A stretch of DNA of 60,989 bases from an uncultured Fibrobacter sp. (GCA_946405515.1 CAMJHM010000007.1:1-60989); one strand, 5' to 3'. Positions 28,207 through 37,896 are shown, counted from the stretch's first letter. The notes: generated by a model not told the origin, from the sequence alone. Made by a program: numbers and translations.

Positions 28207-29277
28207 ATGTTCGTAAACAGAATGACAGCTCGCAAATTCAGAGCCATCTGCAACTACATTGCAGGATGGATTCTGGCGACAGTCTGCATATCGGCACTCG
28301 GCATGACCGCATTCGGTGAATTCAGCCTCTCCAAGATGTTCTTCATGCTGCAACTTTCCATATTCGTGGGGCTCTCTCACGGGATATACGATGTGGTCGT
28401 CCTCCAAGACGAGATGGACCACCGCAGCGTACCCACGGCACTACTCATACGCTCGCTCTACTTTATCGCAAACATCAGTATAAACTATGCACTATGCGTC
28501 CTCCTCTGGGATATGAGCACTAATTCTAGCCAGTTCATCACGGACCACGGGCTTGCCAAGGTCGCAGAGGCATTTTCGTCCTCGGAAAGCATTACCACAA
28601 TAGCGCTGTTATTCATTCTAGCCCACTTTTTCACCTTCTCGAATTCCGTACACAAGAAATTCGGCACACGAGTGTTTATCAACACGCTCCTAGGTAAATA
28701 CCAGGACCCCGTAGAAGAAGACTTGATATTCATGTTTATCGACTTGCGCCACTCAACGGAATTTGCCGAAGAACTCGGCCATGTCAAATACAGTAGCTTC
28801 ATGAAGGACTACTACAGATTACTCTCGAACTGTTGCGCGGAAAACCGCGGGGATATATACCAGATTGCCGGAGACGGGGCTTTCCTCACCTGGAAAACTT
28901 CCGACTGCAAGAGGCACGCCCGCCCCATCAACTGTTTCTACGATTTCGCAGTATGCCTCGAAAGGACCAAGCCCCGCTTCATGAAAAAATATGGCGTGGC
29001 CCCCTCGTTCAAGGCCGGAGCGCACTGCGGCAAGGTGATTTCCACAGAAGTCGGGAATTTCGGCAGCGAAATGGCCTACCATGGCGACGTACTGAACACA
29101 ACCAGCCGCATTCAGAGCCTTTGCACCAAACTCGGGAAGGATTTTTTGATTTCGGAAGACCTCTATATCAAACTTCCGCTCCCTCTCCCCCACGGATATT
29201 ACTGTCACAAGGAAGGTTTTTTCGAATTAAGGGGAAAAAAGAAAGAAATTTTAATTTTTTCTCTCCATACCCCTTGA
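28207..29277 (+). CDS. Membrane-bound class III adenylate/guanylate cyclase
   Basis: Four hydrophobic segments (about 13-35, 43-66, 78-101, 128-146) precede a C-terminal cyclase homology domain. Metal-binding Asp179 in MFIDLRHST and Asp223 in IAGDGAF are both present, and GNFGSEMAYHGDVLNTTSRI is the conserved nucleotide-site region. The product is cAMP or cGMP; residues that choose between them cannot be settled by eye. There is no Shine-Dalgarno before ATG 28207 or the ATG at 28222, so translation probably depends on the preceding 59-codon frame. The stop codon overlaps the -35 of the tRNA-Gly promoter. Confidence 0.85.
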   Translation: MFVNRMTARKFRAICNYIAGWILATVCISALGMTAFGEFSLSKMFFMLQLSIFVGLSHGIYDVVVLQDEMDHRSVPTALLIRSLYFIANISINYALCVLLWDMSTNSSQFITDHGLAKVAEAFSSSESITTIALLFILAHFFTFSNSVHKKFGTRVFINTLLGKYQDPVEEDLIFMFIDLRHSTEFAEELGHVKYSSFMKDYYRLLSNCCAENRGDIYQIAGDGAFLTWKTSDCKRHARPINCFYDFAVCLERTKPRFMKKYGVAPSFKAGAHCGKVISTEVGNFGSEMAYHGDVLNTTSRIQSLCTKLGKDFLISEDLYIKLPLPLPHGYYCHKEGFFELRGKKKEILIFSLHTP

Positions 29278-29302
29278 CAACCCAAAAATAATTATCTATA
29301 AT
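29274..29302 (+). promoter_or_regulatory. Consensus sigma-70 promoter of tRNA-Gly
   Basis: TTGACA (29274-29279), 17 bp, TATAAT (29297-29302): a perfect match to consensus in both boxes and spacing. The predicted start is about 29309. The -35 box contains the TGA stop of the cyclase. Confidence 0.9.
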
Positions 29303-29313
29303 TGGGGCACCCC

Positions 29314-29386
<73 letters not shown>

Positions 29387-29388
29387 CT

Positions 29389-29423
29389 AAAAAACACCAT
29401 CTATCTAGATGGTGTTTTTTTTG
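29389..29423 (+). terminator. Terminator of tRNA-Gly
   Basis: Perfect hairpin (AACACCATCT, 4-nt loop, AGATGGTGTT) followed by a long T-run, directly after the tRNA. Confidence 0.9.
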
Positions 29424-29541
29424 TTCTTTTTAAGGTTCTAAACGGTCCAATTCTTATGAACTGCTTACAAAGCGGATACTGAGGCTACAAAAATCTATTT
29501 TTTTCAGATACCTCCGTCATGTATTATAGGAAGTACCGTAA

Positions 29542-32500
29542 ATGAAAAAGATCAGGAGCTATTCTTCCTTCTACATCCTTGCGTTCACGCAGGTGACTGT
29601 ATCAACGGCAATTCTCGCTTACATGGAATTTGCACTCAACCGCCTTGGGTTCACAGCGACGGGCTCGTGGGAGTTCTATGCCTTCCACTTGCTATTCCTA
29701 TTGCCCTGCGTGTTGTTGCTAACTCCTGCGGGTTTCTTCTCTGACAAGTATCCCAAAGAAAAGGTCCTTTTCTGGACGACTTTCCTGTCCCTCCCTGCGG
29801 TGGGGCTTTTTTGTACCGGAGCGTACCTCTCGAACTTGGCTATGATGCTTTCGGCAACCGGCATCTTCTTTGTGCTACAGGCATTCCAGAGCCCCGCCAA
29901 GAACGGCTACATAAAAGAATTGGTGGGGGTGCGTTCTCTGGTGAAGGGAAGCGGCATCCTCATGATTGTCACATTCTCCGCGATGATATTTGCGGGAGTG
30001 GCACTTGCTTTTGCCGTGAAGGCGGGTGTTGTTCTACAGGCGCTTTATGCTCTCGGTGGATTGCAATTAATCGGATTCTTTGCCGCGCTGTGCCTGCCAC
30101 ATATCGGGGCTTACGACAGTGACCTCAAATTCCCGTGGGGCCGCTACTGGAACTTGTTGTTCATGCGCCGTAAAATGGCGAAGGTCTGGAGGAACCATGC
30201 GCTCCGCCAGTCTATCATCGGCCTTTCGATGTTCTGGATGATGATTTTCCTCATGGTCTTTGTCATCCAAGACCAGTTCAGTTCGGGCTCGCTGTTCAAT
30301 CAGGATGTGCTGGCGAACTATGCGATTTTCGGGACGGTCATTGGCTTGGTTATCGGGTTCGTGTTCGCGATGAAGATGTCCCGAGACTTTATCGAGACGG
30401 GCCTTATCCCTATGGGAACAGCAGGAGCTTCGATTCTCATGTTCCTGATTCCGTTCATCGGGCGCCCTTACAACGCTATCGCTTTCACACTGCTTGGTTT
30501 CTGTGGCGGCATCTACATGCTCCCCATGTTCGCGATGCTCCTCTACAACACCAAGCCGCGTTCGGCGGGGCATGTGCTTTCGCTCAGTAATGTGGCGCAG
30601 AATCTTTGCATCCTCGTTTTCGAGATTATGGCCGTTGCCGCTATCCGCTATTTCGCAGTAGACCGGATGACATTGTTTATGGCACTCGGTATTTTCTGCC
30701 TTGCTGGTACGGTGTGGGCTCTTTGGGCAATGCCGCAGACGTTGCTCCGCCAATTGTTGCGTTCGGCGCTTTCGATGCATTACAAGTTCCTTGTTACGGG
30801 CGTGCAGAACATCCCCTGGGAAGGGCCTGTGCTCATGGTGGGTAACCACATTTCGTACATCGATTGGGCAATGATCCAGATGGCGAGTCCGAGACCGCTG
30901 CGGTTTGTCATTACGCGTAGGCCGTTTGAGAAATGGTACGTGAGGCTCCTGCTTTCGCAGATGAAGACGATTGACCTCGACATTGCAAATCCTGGCCCCG
31001 CTATGGAAGAGGCTCGCAAGGCGCTCCTGCGTGGCGAAGCTGTGGTGATGTTCCCCGAAAATGCGATGACCGCTACGGGCAACATGAGCCGTTTCCGCTT
31101 GGATTACTCGGCTGCAATAAAAGATGTATCGCGAGTCAAGCTGTTGCCGTTCTACGTGCAGGGACTTTGGGGCAGCAGTTACTCCATGGCCGATGCGGGC
31201 TTCAAGGATTTGGTTCACAGTGGTGGCCGCATAATCTCGGTTGCCTTTGGCAAAGAACTGCCGCTCGATTCAACACCTATGATGGTGAAACGCTCCGTGC
31301 AGGAACTTTCCATTACGGCGTGGACAACTTATATCCGCAAGCTGCGCCCGGTGGCATCGGCATGGATCCGTACGGTGAAACATGTCGGGAGCGGGCCCTC
31401 GGTGTATAGCCCCGACGGAAACCACCTTTCGGCGAATGCGCTTGCCACAGCAGCACTCTCTTTTGCAGGAATAATAGACAAACTCACGAAGGGCGAAAAG
31501 CAGGTGGGCGTACTCATTCCGCCGTCTGGCCCAGGCATCATCGTGAACATGGCCTGCCTTATTCGTGGCAAGACCGTCTACAACTTGAACTACACCAACA
31601 CGCCCGAGACGATGGCATACTGCTGCGACGTAGCTGACGTGAAGACGATTATTACCGCACGCGTGTTTATCGAAAAGCTCAAGCAGAAAGGCCTCCCGAT
31701 GGAGGTGTTGCTTGACAAGTACAAAGTCTATTACATGGAAGACCTGAAAACGCAACTCCATAAGTCGACACTTGTGAAGAATTTCTTGCGCGTGTTGATT
31801 CTGCCGGCTTGGTATTTGGAACTGCGCTTCTTTAAAAAGGTCAGCCTCGACGATGTGGCAACGATTATTTTCAGTTCTGGTTCCGAAGGCCGCCCGAAGG
31901 GTGTGGAACTCACGCACTTGAACTTGATGGGCAATATCAAGCAGTGTGAAAGCGTGTTGTTGCCGAGTGCGGAGGACGTGTTCCTCGGTTCGCTCCCGCT
32001 GTTCCATGCATTCGGATTTTCAATTACGACGATGTTGTGCCTTGTAGAAGGTGTACCGGTGGCGACTTGCCCCGACCCGACGGATGCGCGTCTTGTTTCG
32101 CGCATGTGCGCTCAGTTCAAGGTGAGTATCATGGTGGCGACGGGTACGTTCCTGCGCATGTGGGGCCTGAACCGCGCTGTACACCCGCTGATGTTCTCGC
32201 ATGTGCGTGCTATCTACGCCGGAGCCGAGAAAATTCGTGAAGACGTGCGCCAGCTGTATCGCACTAAATTCAAATTGGAAATTTTTGAAGGCTTCGGTTG
32301 TACAGAAACGACTCCGGTGGCAGCAGTGAACACGAAGGATGTGCTCATGGACGACTACAAGACCGTTATCGAGGGCAACAAGCCGGGAACTGTCGGCGCT
32401 CCACTCCCCGGAACGCAGTTCCGCATCGTGGACCCCGACACCATGGAAGAACTTGGCGTTGGCGAAGACGGTCTTATCCTTATCGGTGGCGCTCAAATCA

Positions 32501-32958
32501 TGAAGGGTTATTTGAAAGACCCGGATAGGACGACGCAGGCGATTGCTGTTATCAACGGCAAACGCTGGTACAAGACAGGTGACAAGGGCCATGTGGACGA
32601 AGACGGCTACCTCACGATTGTGGACCGCTACAGCCGTTTTGCGAAACTCGGTGGCGAAATGGTGAGTCTCGGTTCTGTTGACTTCAAAATTTCGGAATGT
32701 GCTTTATTCGACGAAATTGACCATTTCGCGGTGGCCGTTCCCGATGGGAGTAAGGGCGAAAAAATCGTACTCGTATTCGCAGGCGACAAGTCCGAAGACG
32801 AGGTGAAGGCGATGCTCAAAGAGGTAGGCCTCCCGCCGCTCATGCTCCCGGGTGCTGTCGTGAAGGTGGATGAGCTCCCCAAATTGGGTAGCGGCAAGGC
32901 CGATGTACAGACCGGCAAGAAAATTGCCATGGAACGCCTCGGCATCTCCAATACGTAG
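29542..32958 (+). CDS. aas: Three-part fusion: LplT-type transporter, 2-acyl-GPE acyltransferase and acyl-ACP synthetase (Aas)
   Basis: One protein of 1138 residues imports lysophospholipid and re-acylates it at the inner membrane. Residues about 1-400 are a 12-helix MFS transporter like LplT (MKKIRSYSSFYILAFTQV start, FSDKYPKEK loop). Residues about 415-620 are a PlsC-like acyltransferase with HX4D in NHISYID (about 433-439) and FPENA. From about 630 is an AMP-forming ligase with FSSGSEGRPKG (about 775), EGFGCTET, KTGDKG and a C-terminal Lys in GSGKADVQTG. E. coli encodes LplT and Aas separately; fused forms are known in other bacteria. A likely promoter -10 TATTAT is at 29522-29527. It begins a plus-strand operon. 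Confidence 0.92.
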   Translation: MKKIRSYSSFYILAFTQVTVSTAILAYMEFALNRLGFTATGSWEFYAFHLLFLLPCVLLLTPAGFFSDKYPKEKVLFWTTFLSLPAVGLFCTGAYLSNLAMMLSATGIFFVLQAFQSPAKNGYIKELVGVRSLVKGSGILMIVTFSAMIFAGVALAFAVKAGVVLQALYALGGLQLIGFFAALCLPHIGAYDSDLKFPWGRYWNLLFMRRKMAKVWRNHALRQSIIGLSMFWMMIFLMVFVIQDQFSSGSLFNQDVLANYAIFGTVIGLVIGFVFAMKMSRDFIETGLIPMGTAGASILMFLIPFIGRPYNAIAFTLLGFCGGIYMLPMFAMLLYNTKPRSAGHVLSLSNVAQNLCILVFEIMAVAAIRYFAVDRMTLFMALGIFCLAGTVWALWAMPQTLLRQLLRSALSMHYKFLVTGVQNIPWEGPVLMVGNHISYIDWAMIQMASPRPLRFVITRRPFEKWYVRLLLSQMKTIDLDIANPGPAMEEARKALLRGEAVVMFPENAMTATGNMSRFRLDYSAAIKDVSRVKLLPFYVQGLWGSSYSMADAGFKDLVHSGGRIISVAFGKELPLDSTPMMVKRSVQELSITAWTTYIRKLRPVASAWIRTVKHVGSGPSVYSPDGNHLSANALATAALSFAGIIDKLTKGEKQVGVLIPPSGPGIIVNMACLIRGKTVYNLNYTNTPETMAYCCDVADVKTIITARVFIEKLKQKGLPMEVLLDKYKVYYMEDLKTQLHKSTLVKNFLRVLILPAWYLELRFFKKVSLDDVATIIFSSGSEGRPKGVELTHLNLMGNIKQCESVLLPSAEDVFLGSLPLFHAFGFSITTMLCLVEGVPVATCPDPTDARLVSRMCAQFKVSIMVATGTFLRMWGLNRAVHPLMFSHVRAIYAGAEKIREDVRQLYRTKFKLEIFEGFGCTETTPVAAVNTKDVLMDDYKTVIEGNKPGTVGAPLPGTQFRIVDPDTMEELGVGEDGLILIGGAQIMKGYLKDPDRTTQAIAVINGKRWYKTGDKGHVDEDGYLTIVDRYSRFAKLGGEMVSLGSVDFKISECALFDEIDHFAVAVPDGSKGEKIVLVFAGDKSEDEVKAMLKEVGLPPLMLPGAVVKVDELPKLGSGKADVQTGKKIAMERLGISNT

Positions 32959-32985
32959 TTCGCAAAAAACTAAATTTGCGATACT

Positions 32986-35466
32986 ATGAAAAACATTCTT
33001 CAGTCCCTAGGATTGGGTCGTGGGGCGGCAATTGCTGCCGGAACGACCTTAGGAATCCTTGTTCTCGCATTCCTCATTTTTAACAATTTAACGGTCCCGT
33101 ACGCACGCCACTGGGATATCGAGTGGGGGTACATCAGCATCCTCCTCACGTTTATCCTGTTGGTCGTCGGTGCAGTCGTCAACATACCCTATGCAGTCAA
33201 GAACGGCAAGTCCTTCTTACCGTCAGGCAAGTCGTTCTGCTGGCTAGCCATCATCTTGGCGGCGTTCTCCATCTTCATGTTCAGCAACATCAGCAACACG
33301 CACCGTGTGCTGAGTGACGAGACCAGTTGGGAATCTATGGGCCTCCAGATGTATTTCCAGCATTCCGGTGGCGTCTGTAACGAAGGCATCTGGAAAGACG
33401 GAGTGCTTGATTGCAAGGTCGAGGTGAACAACTTCAAGGGCAAGGCGCTTGCGTTTGTCTATTCGCTCGTCTTCAACATCATGCCCCCGAATCGTGACAC
33501 GGCCTTGCTGGTGAACTATCCGTTCTTCATCTTGAGCCTCATCGCATTCTTCCTCGCCTTATCGAAATGGTTCAAGAACGAGAAAGTGGCGCTTGCCGCG
33601 GTCGCCTTCTTGGGCGGCATGCCGATTTATCTGTTGCAGGCCCGCTCGGCATCTACAGAAGTCCTGTACATTTGCTTGCTCGCCGTGCTTATGGCTTGGT
33701 ATGCGTTTGTTCCCCCGAGCAAAGTTACCTGGAAACATTTCCTGTTCACAGTTCCGCTGCTCGGTTTCTTTGCACAGACACGTCAAGAAACCGTATTCGC
33801 ATTTATCCCGTTTGCGCTTTTCTACTATCGCTATTTCCTCGAAAGGCCTTACCGTCTCCCCGCGTTCGTGCTTTCCGTGATTTTCGTGAGCTGGCCGTCT
33901 GTGAACACAATGGCCGCCTACCGTGGTTACGACTTCCAGGGAGGCGAACATGCGGCACATTCCTTCAGCAACTTCTGGTTCAACCTCAAAACTAATCTTG
34001 AAGTGATGCTGAACCTCAAGGACGATCCCAACCTGGCCGGGGTCATGGAAAATCCGTTCTACACGTCGTTCACCATCCTACTGCTTGCGGCAACGGCCTG
34101 GTTGCTGTTCCGCCTGATCGTTCATCGCCGTTATTGGCGCGGTGCAGTTCTCGGCATCTTCTTCTGCCTCCAGATTTTCGTCATCATGTTCAACGTGTCG
34201 GGTACGTTCACCATCGACATCAACCAGCGTTACGTGCTGGTGGCGCTCCCGATGTTTGCGTTGATTATGGCACTCGGCCTTTACGATGCGCTCAAGTTCT
34301 GCACTAAGATGAATGATAACGGTGCCGCAGGCATTACTGTCGCTATTGCCGCTATCATGACTTTTGGTTTGATGTTCTTCCATGTGAATAGCTATCGCGC
34401 CAATATGCTTTACTACAAGAATAAGCTCCTGGCCGAAGAAGATTATTTGAACAAGTACATCGCGACGCTCCCCCCGAACTCGATTTACATCTACGCTCGT
34501 CCGTGGCAGATGCTTGCGCAGGGCCACAGTGCTTTTAGCGAAAGGACCTTCATGGGCTGGGATACGGAAACTTTCGCTAACTGGATGCAGGTTTCCGACG
34601 GGAACATCTACTTGGTCCGTGGCCAAGACGGGTATGGCGAACTCAACCGCAAGAGCCGTGTGGTCGGTTTCAAGACGACAGACCAAATTGACGAGATTCT
34701 CGATAACTACAAGAACGAGCGCGTTCTGCTCGAACCCAAGCTGTTTGGCTATCCGCTCGCTGTCTACAAGATGAATGCGAAGAAGGGTGTATCCGACTAC
34801 ACGATGAAATTCCTCGTCTCCGAGCCGGATAGCGGGAACTTTGTCATCAACAAAAAATTCCCGGAGACAATTCCTTGCAAGTATTCTCTGAACGGAGAAT
34901 TGGTTGAGGAACTCGTTGTTTCCCAATCCGAAGATGTCGTTTCTTTGGATTCTACGAAGATTCATAAGGGTTTGAACAGGGCGATGTTCGATTGCATCAT
35001 GCCGGATGACGATACCGTCCACCTGGTCAAGGACTTCTTTGTGCCTGGCGAAAATGTGGAGTTGCTTTCCAACCTGACATGGGATGGATTCTCGCAGGAA
35101 TGGGGCAATCCCGAAAAGAACGAGTCCGTGGAGCACCACCGCCTGACGATTGACAAGGAAGTGTTCCGCTACGGAATCGGTAGCCATGCGAATTCCAAGA
35201 TTAGTTATTCCCTGAATCGCCCGTATTCCGTATTCCACGCCGTTATCGGTCTGGACGACGAAAGTGCTTGCGGCGATGGCGTGCATTTCATCGTCATGGC
35301 AGATGGTCGCGAAGTTTATCATTCCGAAAGGCTCTACTCGACGCAGAAAAAGAGTATCGATGTGGATATCAGCGGTGCTTCGCGCCTTGAACTCCGTATC
35401 GACATGGGCGACGAGAAGAACTGCGACCATGGCGACTGGGCTAACGCCTGGCTGGAGGCCAAATAA
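32986..35466 (+). CDS. GT-C family membrane glycosyltransferase with C-terminal NPCBM carbohydrate-binding domain
   Basis: An 826-residue protein. About 12 hydrophobic helices occupy residues 1-490; the first long extracytoplasmic loop contains SDETSW (108-113), the acidic motif expected for a dolichol/undecaprenyl-phosphate-sugar-dependent GT-C enzyme. After a linker, residues about 690-826 match the NPCBM/NEW2 module: LSNLTWDGFSQEWG, YGIGSHANSKISYSL, FHAVIGLDDE, ADGREVYHSE and a final HGDWANAWL. This puts a sugar-binding domain on the periplasmic face. It lies 27 bp after the Aas gene and abuts the next glycosyltransferase (TAA then GTG). A role in glycan or glycolipid modification is inferred. 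Confidence 0.85.
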   Translation: MKNILQSLGLGRGAAIAAGTTLGILVLAFLIFNNLTVPYARHWDIEWGYISILLTFILLVVGAVVNIPYAVKNGKSFLPSGKSFCWLAIILAAFSIFMFSNISNTHRVLSDETSWESMGLQMYFQHSGGVCNEGIWKDGVLDCKVEVNNFKGKALAFVYSLVFNIMPPNRDTALLVNYPFFILSLIAFFLALSKWFKNEKVALAAVAFLGGMPIYLLQARSASTEVLYICLLAVLMAWYAFVPPSKVTWKHFLFTVPLLGFFAQTRQETVFAFIPFALFYYRYFLERPYRLPAFVLSVIFVSWPSVNTMAAYRGYDFQGGEHAAHSFSNFWFNLKTNLEVMLNLKDDPNLAGVMENPFYTSFTILLLAATAWLLFRLIVHRRYWRGAVLGIFFCLQIFVIMFNVSGTFTIDINQRYVLVALPMFALIMALGLYDALKFCTKMNDNGAAGITVAIAAIMTFGLMFFHVNSYRANMLYYKNKLLAEEDYLNKYIATLPPNSIYIYARPWQMLAQGHSAFSERTFMGWDTETFANWMQVSDGNIYLVRGQDGYGELNRKSRVVGFKTTDQIDEILDNYKNERVLLEPKLFGYPLAVYKMNAKKGVSDYTMKFLVSEPDSGNFVINKKFPETIPCKYSLNGELVEELVVSQSEDVVSLDSTKIHKGLNRAMFDCIMPDDDTVHLVKDFFVPGENVELLSNLTWDGFSQEWGNPEKNESVEHHRLTIDKEVFRYGIGSHANSKISYSLNRPYSVFHAVIGLDDESACGDGVHFIVMADGREVYHSERLYSTQKKSIDVDISGASRLELRIDMGDEKNCDHGDWANAWLEAK

Positions 35467-36552
35467 GTGAAGGCTCTCGTCGCGCCGCTGGACTGGGGTC
35501 TTGGGCACGCGACGCGGTGTGCGCCGGTTGTCCGTGAGTTCCTGGAAAAGGGCTGCGACGTGGAACTGGCCGTGACTAGGGGGAACGCCGCCATTTTGCG
35601 CGAAATGTTTCCCGATGTGCGGCAGCGCCTGGCTCCGTCTTACAACATTGTCTATCCTAAACACGGCTACAACATGGCGTTCTGGCTGTTGAAAAACAGC
35701 GCCCACTTGCGAGCTGTCATGAGCGCGGAGCACCATTACGCCGAAGAAATGGTCGAGCGACATAGCTACGACATCATCGTTTCGGATAATCGTTTCGCAT
35801 TCCGTTCCCGCAAGGCGAAGAACGTCTACATGACGCACCAGTGCCGGATTGCCTTCCCGAAAATGTTACGGATGTTCGAGGCGTTCGGTGCCGCATGGCA
35901 CGCTTCGGTTATGTCGCGATTTGACGAAGTCTGGGTACCGGATGTACCTGAGTTTCCTGGTTATGCGGGGAGTTTGTCCCATGTCGAGCGTTGTCCGCGC
36001 CCGCTCAAGTTTGTGGGGCCGCTTTCGCGCTTCTCCATGCTTCCGTCTATCCAGCCTACAGAGAAAGACTTGAACATTGTCGCAGTCGTGTCCGGTGTGG
36101 AACCGGCCCGTTCCAGGTTCGCCTCCAGGCTCAGTTCCGTGCTTCCGCAGATTCCCGGCAAGCATGTGGTCATTCTAGGCAAGCCTGATTCTACGCGAAA
36201 GAGTTGGACCGCAGGGAACGTGACATTTTATAATCACCTACCAACACAAGAATTCGCAGAGGTGATTTCCAAGGCCGATTGGGTTATTTCGCGTGGCGGC
36301 TACAGTACAGTCATGGATATGGCAGTACTTGGAGCAAAATGCATCTTTGTCCCTACGCCGGGCCAGTACGAGCAGGTTGTCTTGGCCGAGAATCTTTCTG
36401 CTGCAGGTTTCGCGGTGTCTATAGAAGAAGGTTCCTTGTCCGTAGATTCGCTGAATAAAGTTCTACAACGGACAGATGTCGTGGAATTACCCCGACATTC
36501 CAAAAACACGCTTTTGTCAGATGCCGTTACCCAAATTTTAAGGAGAAACTGA
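35467..36552 (+). CDS. GT28/MurG-like glycosyltransferase
   Basis: A GT-B enzyme of 361 residues. The N-terminus VAPLDWGLGHATRC (5-18) is the glycine-rich acceptor loop of UDP-glycosyltransferases. The C-terminal domain has VISRGGYSTVMDMAVLG and FVPTPGQYEQ, the nucleotide-sugar site of MurG/GT28 proteins. It starts at GTG immediately after the upstream TAA, with GGAGG in the end of the previous gene. The sugar is unknown, but pairing with the NPCBM-bearing GT-C suggests one glycan pathway. Confidence 0.88.
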   Translation: MKALVAPLDWGLGHATRCAPVVREFLEKGCDVELAVTRGNAAILREMFPDVRQRLAPSYNIVYPKHGYNMAFWLLKNSAHLRAVMSAEHHYAEEMVERHSYDIIVSDNRFAFRSRKAKNVYMTHQCRIAFPKMLRMFEAFGAAWHASVMSRFDEVWVPDVPEFPGYAGSLSHVERCPRPLKFVGPLSRFSMLPSIQPTEKDLNIVAVVSGVEPARSRFASRLSSVLPQIPGKHVVILGKPDSTRKSWTAGNVTFYNHLPTQEFAEVISKADWVISRGGYSTVMDMAVLGAKCIFVPTPGQYEQVVLAENLSAAGFAVSIEEGSLSVDSLNKVLQRTDVVELPRHSKNTLLSDAVTQILRRN

Positions 36553-36553
36553 C

Positions 36554-37240
36554 ATGCCTCAATTTGTACTTGCGTTCCCGCTGAACGTCGCCTGCGACGA
36601 ACCGTTCAAGGTTACGGACTTCGTCTCTATCGACAAGGATACCGCAAACGTTCTCATTCCGGGTTGCGGCGTGCAATTTAACGTGGTGCGCCAGGCCGCC
36701 GCAGCGGGGCTCTCGGGCCTGTTTGCCGAAAACGACACCGTCACTCCCGAAGAATCTGCGGCGATCGATGCGCACAAGTCGCTCCTGTTCCTCTTGGGCG
36801 AAGTCAAGTCCATCGACGACGTAAGCCAAGTGGATTCAGCCATTTTGAAAATTCTTGCGGCAGGTGCTCTCGGTGTGTACATGCAACAATCCGGAACTGC
36901 CTGGACGGCAGCCCGTTTCCGTGAAGTACTCGGCGATGCGGAATTCCCCATGGACACGTGGATTAACTTCGTGGAAGGGGACAATGTTGTCTATACGCTG
37001 GGCATGGCGGCGTTCTCTTTACCCGACCTCTGTTTGTCGAAATCGGTCGAGAATGCAGAAAGCGCATTGCTCCTAGCTGCAGACGCCATCTATGGCGACG
37101 GCATTCCCGCCAAGTCCGGCTCCGAGGTGGACATTGGCGAAGGCGAAGTCTACGTGCTGCGCCAAGAGGCCAAGAATCCATTCCCGAAGGATTCTCCTGA
37201 ATACAATAAGCAGGGGATTCTCAGACTTTTGAAAAAATAA
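36554..37240 (+). CDS. Cytoplasmic protein resembling DUF4261
   Basis: A 228-residue soluble protein whose ATG has AAGGAG 8 nt upstream and which begins 1 bp after the glycosyltransferase stop. The central run DAHKSLLFLLGEV, then ILAAGALGVYMQQSG, then TWINFVEG and YTLGMAAFSLPDL recalls DUF4261, a family of unknown function; I am only moderately sure of this. No catalytic motif or signal peptide is visible. It closes the plus-strand operon and converges on the next gene with 15 bp between stops. Confidence 0.75.
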   Translation: MPQFVLAFPLNVACDEPFKVTDFVSIDKDTANVLIPGCGVQFNVVRQAAAAGLSGLFAENDTVTPEESAAIDAHKSLLFLLGEVKSIDDVSQVDSAILKILAAGALGVYMQQSGTAWTAARFREVLGDAEFPMDTWINFVEGDNVVYTLGMAAFSLPDLCLSKSVENAESALLLAADAIYGDGIPAKSGSEVDIGEGEVYVLRQEAKNPFPKDSPEYNKQGILRLLKK

Positions 37241-37255
37241 TCGTCTATACAGATC

Positions 37256-37834
37256 TTACTTGGAAAGGCACTGTGCTGTTTTGAGATTGATGTCTGTTTC
37301 CAAGCCTTTCTGGTCTTCGAAAACCCTCTTTATCAAGGAATGGACCGTATAATCCTTCTTGACGGCATTGAGCACACATCCACAAGTCGCTTGGTCCAAA
37401 TCCTTCTGTTTCAAGCATTCCTTTATAAAAGCGTTGTCTGTTTCGGCAGGATAATCCTTCGGAAGACACGGAGCAACGACCTCGTACCCCCACTTCTGAA
37501 AATCGATACCGCTTCCGTCCATGGAGACAGAGCCGATGAGTTTGCTCATAAATTGTTTTTCTCCCACAAGGCGGTTGAACGCGCACTTGCACGATTTGTT
37601 GGCCTGAGAAGAACCCAGCCATTCCTCAGACTGCGTAGTGCAAGATTGTATAAAATTGTCCTTGAACACAGGACTCTGCAACAGCGCCATCAAAATCATC
37701 GCTTCTTCGGGAGATATCGAAATAGCGGGCGTGTGCGGCACCGCGCTGGTTTGATTGGAGGTTTTCGGAGCCGTTTGCGCAAAGCCAAAAGACACCGCAA
37801 TGGACAGAATCAGGAAAAGGCGTAATAAGTGCAT
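37256..37834 (-). CDS. Small exported Cys-rich protein with a duplicated CxC motif (192 aa)
   Basis: Signal peptide 1-19 ends in FAQ. The mature part contains two similar blocks: SCTTQSEE followed by SCKCAFNRLV, and ECLKQKDL followed by TCGCVLNAVKK. Each has a Cys, a gap of about 15-20 residues, then CxC and an amphipathic helix, suggesting an internal duplication held by disulfides or binding a metal in the periplasm. I do not recognise the family. It has its own transcription unit downstream of the nrdG terminator. Confidence 0.72.
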   Translation of the reverse strand: MHLLRLFLILSIAVSFGFAQTAPKTSNQTSAVPHTPAISISPEEAMILMALLQSPVFKDNFIQSCTTQSEEWLGSSQANKSCKCAFNRLVGEKQFMSKLIGSVSMDGSGIDFQKWGYEVVAPCLPKDYPAETDNAFIKECLKQKDLDQATCGCVLNAVKKDYTVHSLIKRVFEDQKGLETDINLKTAQCLSK

Positions 37835-37896
37835 AGGACCACCATAAAAAAAGCCTTGTTAAGCAACATCAAAAAATATACAAATGTCCGCTCCAC

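Noticed and set aside
34078..35838. A 586-codon minus-strand frame opposite the NPCBM glycosyltransferase and next gene
   Set aside because: It spans the boundary of two well-supported plus-strand genes and has no recognisable motif.
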